Assembly: GCA_965232105.1 (NCBI GenBank)
Contig: OZ246956.1
Location: 1,860,001 to 1,924,000, forward strand
DNA length: 64,000 nt
Reading direction: 5' to 3'
Source of the DNA: Multivorans sp965232105
Lineage (GTDB): Bacteria; Acidobacteriota; Thermoanaerobaculia; Multivoradales; Multivoraceae
In this document: positions 15,739 through 23,540 of the stretch, one piece after another
Position numbering within the stretch: the stretch's first letter is position 1
Layout of the letters: every line of letters begins with the position of its first letter
Program-made: the position numbers and the translations under genes
Notes under the pieces: model-generated
The model's input: the letters and a program-made list of their open reading frames with translations, nothing else
What the model was told of the DNA's origin: nothing
Database searches by the model: none

Positions 15739-18065
15739 CCGACTTGGACTTCGGCTCCCGTCTGAACCCCGAACAGTTGGCGGCGGTCACCCACGACGGC
15801 GGGCCGCAACTCGTGATCGCCGGCGCCGGGTCGGGCAAGACCCGGGTGATTACCTACCGGATCGCCTGGCTCGTCGAGGAGTTGGGAATCGAGCCGTGGC
15901 GGATCGCGGCGGTGACCTTCACCAACAAGGCGGCGGACGAGATGCGCGGGCGCGCCCTCGACCTGGTCGGCGGCAACGCAAATGTCTTCGTCGGCACCTT
16001 CCACCGGTTCTGTGTGCGGCTCCTGCGCCGCTACGGGGACCGCGTCGGCCTCCAGTCCGACTTCGCGATCGTCGACGCGCCGGATCAGCTGCGGCTGATC
16101 AAGGCGGCTCTGAAGGCGGAGGACCTGGACGAACAGACGTTCCAGCCCCGCGCGGTCCAGGGCCGGATCAGCGCGGCCAAGAACCGGCTCCTGACCCCGG
16201 CCACGTTCGAACGCGCGGCCGAGGACTTCTTCGACCGTCATGTCGCCGCCGCGTACCGCCGCTATCAGCGCGACCTGCGGCGCGCGGGCGGCGTCGACTT
16301 CGACGATCTCATCGCGCTCGCGGTGCGGCTTCTGCGAAAGGAAGCGGACATCGGCGAGCGGGTTCGGGGACGCTTCCGCCACCTGCTCGTCGACGAGTTT
16401 CAGGACACGAATGCGGCCCAGCTCGAACTGATCAAGAACCTCGTCCTCGACCCGGACGGCTCGGTCTCCGGGCTGACCGCGGTCGGCGACGAGGACCAGA
16501 GCATCTACGGCTGGCGGGGGGCCGAGATCGACAACCTGCTTCGCTTCGAGCGCCACTTCCCCGGCGCCCGGGTTCGCAAGCTGGAACGCAACTACCGCTC
16601 GACGCAGAACATCCTCGACGCTTCGGGCGCCGTCATCGCGCGCAACGAGGAGCGGCGCGGCAAGGCGCTGTGGACCGACACCGGCGCGGGTGATCCGCTA
16701 CGGCTCTTTTTCGCCGCCGATCAGGAGGACGAGGCGCGCTGGGTCGTGCGGCAGGTGGGGGAGCTTGGCGCCGCCGGCTTCGAGTTCGGCGACATGGCCG
16801 TCCTCGTGCGGACCAACGCGCAGACACGGGCGATCGAGGACCAGATGCTGCGGAGCGAGGTTCCGTACTGTCTGGTCGCCGGCGTTCGGTTCTACGAGCG
16901 CGCCGAGGTCAAGGACCTGGCCGCGTACCTTCGGGTGATCAACAATCCGCGGGACAACCTGTCTCTGCGGCGGATCCTGAACCAGCCGCGGCGGGGCATC
17001 GGCCGCCGGACGGAGGAGTTCCTGCTGGCCCGTGCGGCGAAGATGGGCCATTCCCTTTGGGACGCGATCAGGCTCGACCCGCTGCAGGAGCTGCCGGCGC
17101 GGAACCGCCGTGCGGTCGACGACTTCAGGGGCCTGATCGAGGCGCTCCGCAAGGAAGCGGAGCAGCAGCCGCTGGCTGAGCTCGTCCGGGGGGCGATTGT
17201 CGCGGCCGGCTTCGACGCGCTCTACGGGAAGGGCGACGAGGAGGGGCAGGAGCGGCTGGACAACCTGGGCGAACTCGTTTCGGCCGCGCAGGACTTCCAG
17301 ACCCGCTACGGCTGTGAAGAGGTGCCTGCCAGGATTCCGACCTCGGCGCTTCCGGCCCTCGAGGATCCCCTGGGCGCGGGCGCCGGCGAGACGGACGAGG
17401 AGCCGCCGACCAGTCCGCTGACGAACTTCCTGGACTACGTCTCCCTGGTCAGCGACACGGACGGCCTGAACGCCGACCTCGGCGTCGCGGTGATGACCCT
17501 GCACAGCGCCAAGGGCCTCGAGTACCCGGCCGTCTTCGTCACCGGACTGGAGGACGGCCTGCTGCCGCACTTCCACGCCGGTGGCGGCGCGCGGGACATC
17601 GAGGAGGAGAGACGGCTGTTCTACGTCGGCATGACCCGCGCCGAACGGCGGCTGTTCCTCAGCGGCTGCCGTCGCCGGATGATCGCGGGCATGTTCCAGG
17701 ACCAGCAGCCCTCGCCCTTCCTGATCGACGTGCCGGAGGAACTCGTGGAGACCGCCCAGAGCCCGGACATCTACGCCGGGCCGCGGACCGCGGGCGTTCG
17801 CAGCTTCTTCGGCGCCGATCGTTCCGCCGGCGTCCCGTACCGGTCGCCGCCGCCCTCGGGCCTGAAGGGTCGAGCGTCGGGACGGCCCATGAAGCAGGCC
17901 GCCGGCGGTTTGCGACCGGGCGCGTACGTCCGTCACGCGACGTTGGGCAAGGGCGTGGTGTTGCACCTCGACGGCCAGGGCGAGAACGCCAAGTTGACCG
18001 TCTTCTTCGACAAGGCAGGCAAGCGGAAGCTCGTTCGCCGCTACGCCCCGCTGGAGGTTCTCTGA
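15735..18065 (+). CDS. pcrA: UvrD/PcrA-type superfamily 1 DNA helicase
   Basis: This 776-residue 3'-5' SF1A helicase has a Q-motif (LNPEQLAAV), Walker A GAGSGKT (30-36), a DExx box in LLVDEFQDTNAAQLEL, motif III DEDQSIYGWRGAEI, motif IV RNYRST-like (ERNYRSTQNILDAS), motif V LHSAKGLEYPAVFV and motif VI VGMTRAERRLF. A C-terminal Tudor-like tail (RHATLGKGVVL) is typical of PcrA, which binds RNA polymerase. Roles include mismatch and excision repair and removal of RecA. GTG 15735 is favoured because it overlaps the glmU stop codon and puts the Q-motif near the N-terminus. Confidence 0.94.
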   Translation: MTDLDFGSRLNPEQLAAVTHDGGPQLVIAGAGSGKTRVITYRIAWLVEELGIEPWRIAAVTFTNKAADEMRGRALDLVGGNANVFVGTFHRFCVRLLRRYGDRVGLQSDFAIVDAPDQLRLIKAALKAEDLDEQTFQPRAVQGRISAAKNRLLTPATFERAAEDFFDRHVAAAYRRYQRDLRRAGGVDFDDLIALAVRLLRKEADIGERVRGRFRHLLVDEFQDTNAAQLELIKNLVLDPDGSVSGLTAVGDEDQSIYGWRGAEIDNLLRFERHFPGARVRKLERNYRSTQNILDASGAVIARNEERRGKALWTDTGAGDPLRLFFAADQEDEARWVVRQVGELGAAGFEFGDMAVLVRTNAQTRAIEDQMLRSEVPYCLVAGVRFYERAEVKDLAAYLRVINNPRDNLSLRRILNQPRRGIGRRTEEFLLARAAKMGHSLWDAIRLDPLQELPARNRRAVDDFRGLIEALRKEAEQQPLAELVRGAIVAAGFDALYGKGDEEGQERLDNLGELVSAAQDFQTRYGCEEVPARIPTSALPALEDPLGAGAGETDEEPPTSPLTNFLDYVSLVSDTDGLNADLGVAVMTLHSAKGLEYPAVFVTGLEDGLLPHFHAGGGARDIEEERRLFYVGMTRAERRLFLSGCRRRMIAGMFQDQQPSPFLIDVPEELVETAQSPDIYAGPRTAGVRSFFGADRSAGVPYRSPPPSGLKGRASGRPMKQAAGGLRPGAYVRHATLGKGVVLHLDGQGENAKLTVFFDKAGKRKLVRRYAPLEVL

Positions 18066-18101
18066 GCCTGAGTGTGCTGCTACACTCCGGCGCCTGCCTG
18101 T

Positions 18102-18175
18102 CGGGGCGTGGCGCAGTCTGGTAGCGCACCTGCCTTGGGCGCAGGGGGTCCTCAGTTCAAATCTGGGCGCCCCGA
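18102..18175 (+). tRNA. tRNA-Pro (anticodon TGG)
   Basis: Acceptor CGGGGCG pairs with CGCCCCG. The anticodon loop CTTGGGC sits in stem CCTGC/GCAGG, and the T-arm has loop TTCAAAT. Discriminator A is at 18175; CCA is not encoded. It is first of a four-tRNA cluster that begins 36 nt after the pcrA stop. Confidence 0.95.
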
Positions 18176-18218
18176 TATCGCTCGCATGCCCAGGCCTCGG
18201 CTACTCTGTCGCTTTCGC

Positions 18219-18295
18219 CTGCCTGTAGCTCAGCTGGATAGAGCGGCGGCCTTCTAAGCCGCGGGTCGGGGGTTCGAGTCCCTCCAGGCAGGCCA
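18219..18295 (+). tRNA. tRNA-Arg (anticodon TCT)
   Basis: Acceptor CTGCCTG pairs with CAGGCAG. The anticodon loop CTTCTAA lies in stem GCGGC/GCCGC and the T-loop is TTCGAGT. Discriminator G is followed by an encoded CCA at 18293-18295. It reads AGA/AGG codons. Confidence 0.95.
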
Positions 18296-18325
18296 AGCTC
18301 GTTGAGATTCTGGTCGGAGAGGTCT

Positions 18326-18402
18326 GGTGGGTGTAGCTCAACCGGTAGAGCGCTTGATTGTGGTTCAAGTGGTTGGGGGTTCAAGTCCCCTCACCCACCC
18401 CA
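18326..18402 (+). tRNA. tRNA-His (anticodon GTG)
   Basis: Acceptor GTGGGTG pairs with CACCCAC. The extra G-1 (18326) opposite discriminator C73 (18399) is the hallmark of tRNA-His. The anticodon loop TTGTGGT lies in stem CTTGA/TCAAG. CCA is encoded at 18400-18402. Confidence 0.95.
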
Positions 18403-18430
18403 TCCTCCTTTCCGCATCCTTCCCGTTCGC

Positions 18431-18507
18431 GCGCCCGTAGCTCAGCTGGATAGAGCGACGGCCTCCGGAGCCGTAGGTCAGGGGTTCGAATCCCTTCGGG
18501 CGCACCA
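18431..18507 (+). tRNA. tRNA-Arg (anticodon CCG)
   Basis: Acceptor GCGCCCG pairs with CGGGCGC. The anticodon loop CTCCGGA sits in stem ACGGC/GCCGT, and the T-loop is TTCGAAT. Discriminator A and CCA are encoded. It reads CGG. This is the last tRNA of the cluster; a type 1 repeat follows about 30 nt later. Confidence 0.95.
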
Positions 18508-18535
18508 CATTTCTGCCGGCCTTCACACTGGGTGC

Positions 18536-18652
18536 GCCGGCCTGCCATCCGTGCGCCCGCAGACGGGCGCACGGACTGGTTCGCGGGTGGCGCGGATCCG
18601 CGCCACCCGGGTTCTGGCCGGCATCCGGCGCGCCGCCGCGAAGCGGCGCGCG
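18536..18652 (+). repeat. Type 1 structured repeat, copy b
   Basis: The head CACTGGGTGCGCC is followed by an outer stem GCCGGCC...GGCCGGC. It encloses hairpin 1 TCCGTGCGCCCG/CGGGCGCACGGA (loop CAGA, 12 bp) and hairpin 2 GGGTGGCGCG/CGCGCCACCC. A third hairpin, GCGCGCCGC/GCGGCGCGC (18628-18636 with 18643-18651), follows the core. The unit lies between the tRNA cluster and a GT9 gene and is the cleanest copy of the three-stem fold. Confidence 0.85.
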
Positions 18653-18689
18653 CGAGCCGTATGCTCAGATCAGCGACGGACCGGCACCG

Positions 18690-19781
18690 ATGACCACCAC
18701 CGAAACGACCCCGTCCAGACCCCTCCGAATCCTCCTGGTGCGGCTTTCGGCAATCGGCGACTGCCTGCACGCGGCCCCGGTGGCGGCGGCGCTTCGCCGA
18801 GCGAATCCGGATGCGTTCATCGGCTGGGCGATTCAGGAGCCTGCCGCGGCCCTCTTGCGGGACTGTCCCGGCGTCGACCGCTTCCACGTCTACCCGCGCC
18901 GCGCTCGCGGCATTGCGGCGCGGCTCAAGACGTTCGGCCGTTTCCGCCGCGAACTGAGAAGCTGCCGCTACGACGCCGCGATCGATGTCCAGGGCCTGAC
19001 CAAGAGTGGCCTCGTCGCCTGGTTGAGCGGCGCCCGGCAGCGCGTCGGTTTCCGCGGTGGTTCGGCGATGGGCAGCCGTGAACTGAACGCCGTGTTTGTG
19101 AACCGGCGTTTCGCCGTCGACCCGGCGGTGACCCACGTGGTCGACCGCAACCTGGCGCTGGCCAGCGCTTCAGGACTGGCCGGAACGAACGAGCCGATCG
19201 CCGAGTGGCGGCTGCCCGACTATGCCGAGCCGGAGGCCCTCGATTTCCTTGAGCGCCACGGCCTGGGGGCTGGCGGCTACGCGGTGGTTTCGCCAGGGAC
19301 GATCTGGCGCACGAAGCACTGGCCGCCGGACCACTTCGCCGCCGCGGTGCGGCGCCTGGGACGGGAGCGCGACCTGCCTGTGGTCGTCGTCTGGGCCGGC
19401 GAGGCGGAACGGCTGGCGGCGGAGAAGATCGTTGCCGGTGCCGGTGCCGGGGACAACCCGCCCGTCCTCCTCGCGCCGCCGACCGATCTGCGCGAGCTGG
19501 CGACGCTGTTGCGGCACGCGGCCCTGTTCCTGGGGTGCGATTCGGGACCGGCCCACTTGGCGGCAGCGCTTGAGGTTCCGACCGTGTCCGTGTTCGGACC
19601 GACCGATCCTGCGCGCAATGGGCCCTACGGACCGCGGTCGGTCTCCGTGCAACTCGACCGGCGGCTGGATTGCCAGCCGTGCTGGCGGCGTACCTGCAGC
19701 CGCGGCGACTTTGCGTGCCTGGAGAGGTTGGATGCCGACCGGGTTGTGGAGGCGTGCCTGAGGAAGCTCGACGCGGCGTAG
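18690..19781 (+). CDS. GT9 family heptosyltransferase-like glycosyltransferase
   Basis: This 363-residue protein has the two Rossmann-like domains of ADP-heptose:LPS heptosyltransferases. The N-terminal ILLVRLSAIGDCLHAAPVAAAL is followed by DVQGLTKSGLVAWLSGA, VVSPGTIWRTKHWPP, and the donor-binding CDSGPAHLAAALEVPTVSVFGPTDPARN. A cysteine cluster (DCQPCWRRTCSRGDFAC) near the C-terminus is common in the WaaF/WaaQ group. It probably adds heptose or another sugar to the lipid A core. The gene follows the type 1 repeat and precedes a small membrane protein by 32 nt. Confidence 0.87.
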   Translation: MTTTETTPSRPLRILLVRLSAIGDCLHAAPVAAALRRANPDAFIGWAIQEPAAALLRDCPGVDRFHVYPRRARGIAARLKTFGRFRRELRSCRYDAAIDVQGLTKSGLVAWLSGARQRVGFRGGSAMGSRELNAVFVNRRFAVDPAVTHVVDRNLALASASGLAGTNEPIAEWRLPDYAEPEALDFLERHGLGAGGYAVVSPGTIWRTKHWPPDHFAAAVRRLGRERDLPVVVVWAGEAERLAAEKIVAGAGAGDNPPVLLAPPTDLRELATLLRHAALFLGCDSGPAHLAAALEVPTVSVFGPTDPARNGPYGPRSVSVQLDRRLDCQPCWRRTCSRGDFACLERLDADRVVEACLRKLDAA

Positions 19782-19813
19782 CTCGCGTGCCGCCGCTTGG
19801 CATACTCCCGCCT

Positions 19814-20077
19814 ATGCCCGACGCGCCCGACCCAACCGACGCCGAGTCAGCACCTCTCCGCCCGCCGACGTTCGACCGGATCGCGGTCCGGTTGCTTGTT
19901 GTGGCGCTCGTCGCCGGCGTGCTGACGGCGCCGATCCTCATCCTCTGGCGCGACTTCAGTTGGTTGATGGCGCTCTCGAGCGCCGGCGGCGTCGCTCTCC
20001 TGATCTTCTTCAGCGGCCGCGCCGTGCGGATTCTCCGCTTCGAGTGGCGCCGGCCGCCCTTCGAGCGGGAGGACTAG
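19814..20077 (+). CDS. Small two-helix membrane protein, unknown
   Basis: This 87-residue protein has an acidic, proline-rich N-terminus and two hydrophobic helices (about 27-46 and 52-68), and ends in a basic/acidic tail (FEWRRPPFERED). No family recognised. ATG 19814 was chosen because the longer frame upstream only overlaps the GT9 gene. It is followed after 4 nt by the Nudix gene and is probably part of the same operon. Confidence 0.65.
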   Translation: MPDAPDPTDAESAPLRPPTFDRIAVRLLVVALVAGVLTAPILILWRDFSWLMALSSAGGVALLIFFSGRAVRILRFEWRRPPFERED

Positions 20078-20081
20078 AGAG

Positions 20082-20645
20082 GTGAAGAAGGTCCGTCCCT
20101 GGCGGGTCGAGGCCAACCGCTCGATCTTCGACCACCCGCTGCTCAGGGTCGAGACCCAGAAGCTCCGGGCCGGCGCCGACCGGCGCGAAGCGCTCGTGCT
20201 GCGGTCGGCGGACTGGGTCAACGTGATTCCCCTGCTCGAATCCGGGTCGCAGGGGCAAGGGCCGACCGTCGTGTTCGTCCGCCAGTGGCGATTCGGGCGC
20301 GCCGCGGAGTCTCTGGAGATTCCGGGAGGGATCGTCGAAGCGGGCGAGGAGGCGGGGGTCGCCGCGGGGCGGGAACTGCACGAAGAGACCGGCTACCGGG
20401 CCGGTCGGATCGAACGCCTGGGCGTGGTCGAGCCGAACCCCGCCATCCTGGACAACGCGTGCTCACTGTGGCTGGCTCGTGACCTCGTGGACACCGGCGA
20501 TCCGATCGGCGACGGCAGCGAGGAGCTGGAAGTCGTCCACGTGCCGCTGCGCGAGGTCCCGGAGCGGATCGAGAGTGGCGAGATCCGTCACTCGCTTGTC
20601 GTCACCGCCTTCTACTTCTTCGCCCGTCGCCACGGTTTCTCGTGA
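20082..20645 (+). CDS. Nudix hydrolase, ADP-ribose pyrophosphatase-like
   Basis: This 187-residue protein has a perfect Nudix box (GX5EX7REUXEEXGU) at about residues 82-105: GGIVEAGEEAG followed by RELHEETGY. The preceding FVRQWRFGRAAESLEIPGG and following NPAILDNACSLWLA match ADP-ribose/nucleoside-diphosphate-sugar pyrophosphatases (NudF/YffH group). It likely hydrolyses ADP-ribose or NDP-sugars in housekeeping. The start is GTG 20082 with an upstream AGAGAGG ribosome-binding site. The stop codon overlaps the HAD gene start (GTGA). Confidence 0.88.
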   Translation: MKKVRPWRVEANRSIFDHPLLRVETQKLRAGADRREALVLRSADWVNVIPLLESGSQGQGPTVVFVRQWRFGRAAESLEIPGGIVEAGEEAGVAAGRELHEETGYRAGRIERLGVVEPNPAILDNACSLWLARDLVDTGDPIGDGSEELEVVHVPLREVPERIESGEIRHSLVVTAFYFFARRHGFS

Positions 20646-21373
20646 GCGAACGCCGCCAACGGCCCGTCGCCCTTGCCGCGCGCCGCGGCTCCGCGCCCCT
20701 TCGGGGCGTGTCCTTCGACGCGACGGGCACACTCTTCGTCTGCCCGCGTCGCGGTGAGATCTACGCCGAAGTCCTTGCCCGGCACGGACTGCGCCTGGGC
20801 CCAACCGAGATCGAGGGCAGCTTCCGGACCGCCTGGAGCGAACTCGACTGCCGGCTCGGCCGTGGCGAGGACCGCTACAGCAGCCACCCCGACGGCGCCC
20901 GTGGATTCTGGCGGGAACTGCTGGAGAGATCGTGTGCGCTGCTGGGCCACGAAGCTCCCGGACCGTTCGCGGCCGCCGAGCTGTTCGCCCGTTTCGAACG
21001 CGCCGATGCCTGGGAGCGTCGCCCCGGCGCCCGCGAAGTACTCGCCGAACTGCGGCGCCGGGGTTTGCGGGTCGCGGTGACCAGCAACTGGGACCGGCGG
21101 CTCCCCCGGGTGCTGTCCAACCTCGGGCTGGGCGCCGACATCGACGCCGTCGTGTGCTCGGAGGATGTGGGAGCGGCCAAGCCCGCCGAGAGGATCTTCC
21201 TTGCCGCCTGCCGGGAACTCGACCTCGAACCGGCGTCGGTCCTCCACGTCGGCGACGCCAAGGTCGAGGATCGCGAGGGGGCTGTGGCGGCGGGCCTTCG
21301 GGCCTTGTGGCTGAACCCCGCCGAAGGCGACATCGGGACGCTGGAGGAGGTGCTCGACTACCTGCGGAGTTAA
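20642..21373 (+). CDS. HAD-superfamily hydrolase (HDHD3-like)
   Basis: This 243-residue HAD hydrolase has motif I SFDATGTLF (nucleophile Asp, but Thr instead of the usual second Asp), a helical cap, motif II VAVTSNWDRRL, motif III SEDVGAAKPAERIF and motif IV VLHVGDAKVEDREGA. The T in motif I is seen in HDHD3/phosphonatase-like members, so the chemistry may not be simple phosphate-ester hydrolysis. The substrate is unknown. It is translationally coupled to the Nudix gene by a 4-nt overlap, which suggests a two-step nucleotide or sugar phosphate clean-up. Confidence 0.82.
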   Translation: MSERRQRPVALAARRGSAPLRGVSFDATGTLFVCPRRGEIYAEVLARHGLRLGPTEIEGSFRTAWSELDCRLGRGEDRYSSHPDGARGFWRELLERSCALLGHEAPGPFAAAELFARFERADAWERRPGAREVLAELRRRGLRVAVTSNWDRRLPRVLSNLGLGADIDAVVCSEDVGAAKPAERIFLAACRELDLEPASVLHVGDAKVEDREGAVAAGLRALWLNPAEGDIGTLEEVLDYLRS

Positions 21374-21414
21374 CGGCCTGCACTGCTACACTGGCTTGTG
21401 GCGGCGAGTGCGCG

Positions 21415-21921
21415 ATGAAGATTTCGACCAAGGGCGAGTACGGCATCCGCGCCATGCTGTACGTGGCGATGCACTCGGACGCCGGTCCGGTGCCGAGCCA
21501 TGAGATTGCGATCAACCAGGGCATCCCGGAGCCCTACCTCCGCCAGATCCTGGCGGCGCTTGCCCGCTTCCAGTTGATCCGCTCGAACCGGGGCCCTCAG
21601 GGCGGCCACCTCCTGGGACGTCCGGCGGGTGACATCTCGATGCACGACATCCTGGTCGCGCTCGAGGGACACACGACGTCGATCGACCACATCCTGGCCC
21701 AGCCCTGCACGATCGGTGTCGGGCCCAAGCACTGCGCGATCCGCGAGGTCTTCCTGAGCGTGAAGGAGGCGGTCGAGAACATCCTCTGCAACCTGAGCCT
21801 CGCCGATCTGGCCGAACGCCAGGAGGAAGTCTGCGAGTGCAAGATCGAAATCCCGCACGACCTGCCGGCGGAGCGCCTCCATGGCCTGCCAGGCAGGCCG
21901 CTGCAGGTGCTGAGCGACTGA
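21415..21921 (+). CDS. Rrf2-family transcriptional regulator
   Basis: This 168-residue protein begins MKISTKGEYGIRAMLYVA, the classic Rrf2 winged-helix start, with recognition segment IPEPYLRQILAALARFQLIRSNRGPQGG. Cysteines at PCTIGVGPKHC and later CECK could bind an Fe-S cluster, but spacing differs from IscR (CX5CX7C). Members sense Fe-S status, NO or redox. No suf/isc genes adjoin, so targets are unknown. The gene is 41 nt after the HAD gene and may have its own promoter. Confidence 0.88.
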   Translation: MKISTKGEYGIRAMLYVAMHSDAGPVPSHEIAINQGIPEPYLRQILAALARFQLIRSNRGPQGGHLLGRPAGDISMHDILVALEGHTTSIDHILAQPCTIGVGPKHCAIREVFLSVKEAVENILCNLSLADLAERQEEVCECKIEIPHDLPAERLHGLPGRPLQVLSD

Positions 21922-21977
21922 CGGCCGGGCCGGGTGCCCCGCGGCGGGGGAGCCGTCGCGGCGGGCACACTTTCGCG

Positions 21978-22460
21978 TTGTTGCTGGCGCCGGTCGCGGT
22001 GTTCGCCTGGTCGTGCCTCGTTCCCCCGGACCCGTCACCGCCCGACGACGGCGACCTGGAGAGCCTGACGGTGGAGCCGCCGCGCGACTCCGTGTTCCGG
22101 CCCGACGAGGATCAGCAGGAGCGCCGGGCGCCGGAGCTCGCGGTCGGCGGCCGCCTTCCAGGTGCTTTTCCGGAGGACTTTCCGCTCCCGGACGGATCCA
22201 CGGTGTTCGACTTCGGCGACGTTCCGCAAGAAGGCGAAGCCGGAGAACCGCCTGCGGCGGAGTTCGTGAGCCTGCGGCTGCCGCTGGGCGCCCCGGACGC
22301 GCGCGAATGGCTGTTGCGCGAGGCGCAGGCAGCGGGCTGGCGCGTGGCCTTGGGGGACATCATGACGTTCCGGCGTGGCGGCGGGTGGGTCCGGGCCGCG
22401 ATCGAGCCGGGCAGGACCGCCGGCAGTTCGGCTGCCCGTTTCGAGTACCCCAAGTCTTGA
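21978..22460 (+). CDS. Putative secreted or lipid-anchored protein, unknown
   Basis: The open frame encodes a hydrophobic start (LLLAPVAVFAWSC) with a possible lipobox cysteine, then a proline/aspartate-rich linker and a compact domain. That domain has the pattern PEDFPLPDGSTVFDFGD...EFVSLRLPLGAPDAREWLLREAQAAGWRV, often seen in small lipoproteins of unknown function. No good ATG exists. TTG 21978 is given as start, but a longer form starting at GTG 21837 inside the Rrf2 gene would supply a more basic signal-peptide n-region. The call is therefore firm for the domain and weak for the start. Confidence 0.55.
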   Translation: MLLAPVAVFAWSCLVPPDPSPPDDGDLESLTVEPPRDSVFRPDEDQQERRAPELAVGGRLPGAFPEDFPLPDGSTVFDFGDVPQEGEAGEPPAAEFVSLRLPLGAPDAREWLLREAQAAGWRVALGDIMTFRRGGGWVRAAIEPGRTAGSSAARFEYPKS

Positions 22461-22518
22461 GGGACACCGCTGTTAGCATCGCGCGACCGGACGGTCGGTT
22501 GGCCGCAGGGAGTACCAG

Positions 22519-22618
22519 TGGTGTCGTGTCTCCGTTACAAGTTCTCAGACAGGCGAGCCATGAGTCGTCCGCCCGTGGACAGCTTCATTTGGCAAGCCGA
22601 GCCGGAGACACGACACTA
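22519..22618 (+). promoter_or_regulatory. Long inverted repeat enclosing a mini-ORF ahead of ispH
   Basis: GTGTCGTGTCTCCG (22521-22534) is perfectly complementary to CGGAGACACGACAC (22603-22616). One T-A and one G-T pair extend this to 16 bp. The 68-nt loop contains a ribosome-binding-like AGGCGAG and a short reading frame. In RNA this would be a strong stem ending immediately before the ispH start codon, so it could control ispH translation. No known riboswitch class was recognised. Confidence 0.55.
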
Positions 22619-22619
22619 G
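22560..22619 (+). CDS. Putative 19-residue leader peptide of ispH
   Basis: The mini-ORF MSRPPVDSFIWQAEPETRH starts at ATG 22560, six bases after AGGCGAG, and its TAG (22617-22619) directly abuts the GTG start of ispH at 22620. Translation of the second half would melt the 3' arm of the 16-bp stem. This is the architecture of a coupled leader peptide or attenuator. It may also be chance; no conservation can be tested here. Confidence 0.35.
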   Translation: MSRPPVDSFIWQAEPETRH

Positions 22620-23540
22620 GTGACCGAGATGGCGGGTCCATTGACGCTCAGGCGCGCGGAGAAGTACGGCTTCTGCGCCGGCGTGCGGATCGCCGACCGG
22701 ACGGTGCGAAAACTGGCCTCGGAGGGCCGGAGCGGGAAGATCCTGGGCCAGTTGGTGCACAACGAGCGCGTCGTTTCGGACCTCGTACAACTGGGCTTCG
22801 CCACCGCGGCCTCGCTCGACGAGGTGCGGGCCGGCACGATCGTTTTCTCGGCGCATGGCGTGCCTCCGTCCTTCCATCGCCGGGCGCTGGAACGCGGCCT
22901 CCTGGTGGTCGACACGACCTGCCCCTTCGTCTACGACGTCCACGAGGAGGCCCGGCAGGCGCTCGAGGCGGGCTACCACGCGGTGTTCATCGGCGATTCC
23001 GCCCACCGCGAGGTGATTGGCTACACCCGGGATCTCGATCCCGGCGACTACGACATCGTACTGACGACCGGGGACGTCGAGCGCATCGACTTCGACCGCC
23101 ATCCCAGGGTGAAAATCTTCTACCAGACGACGCTGAACAGCGAGGAGTACGAGGACGTGGCCCTTGCGATCGAGGGCGCGGCGGATCACGCGGAGCGGGC
23201 GGACACGATCTGTTACGCGACCAGGGAGAACCAGGACGCGGCACGCGATCTCGCCGCCGATCCCGAGGTCGACTGCATCGTCGTCGTCGGCGGGCGGCAC
23301 AGCGCGAACACCAGGCATCTGTGGGAGATCTGCCGGGCTGCCCAACCGCGCAGCTATCTCGTTCACGGTACGGACGACCTGCGGGCGGACTGGTTCGCTG
23401 ACTGCGGTGGGGTGGGCATCACCGCGGGAGCATCGACGCCGGACTCGATGATCGAAGAGATCGAGGGCGCGATCCGGTCGCTGGCTGCGTCTCCGACGCC
23501 GGCATCCGGGTCGCTCTCCGCCCCGGAGGCCGCGCTTTGA
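22620..23540 (+). CDS. ispH: 4-hydroxy-3-methylbut-2-enyl diphosphate reductase
   Basis: This 306-residue Fe-S enzyme performs the last step of the MEP isoprenoid pathway (HMBPP to IPP/DMAPP). The three cluster cysteines are present: C19 in KYGFCAGV, C101 in VDTTCPFV and C198 in ICYATRENQ. FSAHGVPP and GITAGASTPDSMIEEI are also conserved. The start is GTG 22620, with ATG 22629 as an alternative that would separate it from the leader ORF. The stop codon overlaps the purD start (TTGA), so ispH-purD-ricT form one operon. Dxr, an early step of the pathway, lies at 7.5-8.7 kb. Confidence 0.94.
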   Translation: MTEMAGPLTLRRAEKYGFCAGVRIADRTVRKLASEGRSGKILGQLVHNERVVSDLVQLGFATAASLDEVRAGTIVFSAHGVPPSFHRRALERGLLVVDTTCPFVYDVHEEARQALEAGYHAVFIGDSAHREVIGYTRDLDPGDYDIVLTTGDVERIDFDRHPRVKIFYQTTLNSEEYEDVALAIEGAADHAERADTICYATRENQDAARDLAADPEVDCIVVVGGRHSANTRHLWEICRAAQPRSYLVHGTDDLRADWFADCGGVGITAGASTPDSMIEEIEGAIRSLAASPTPASGSLSAPEAAL

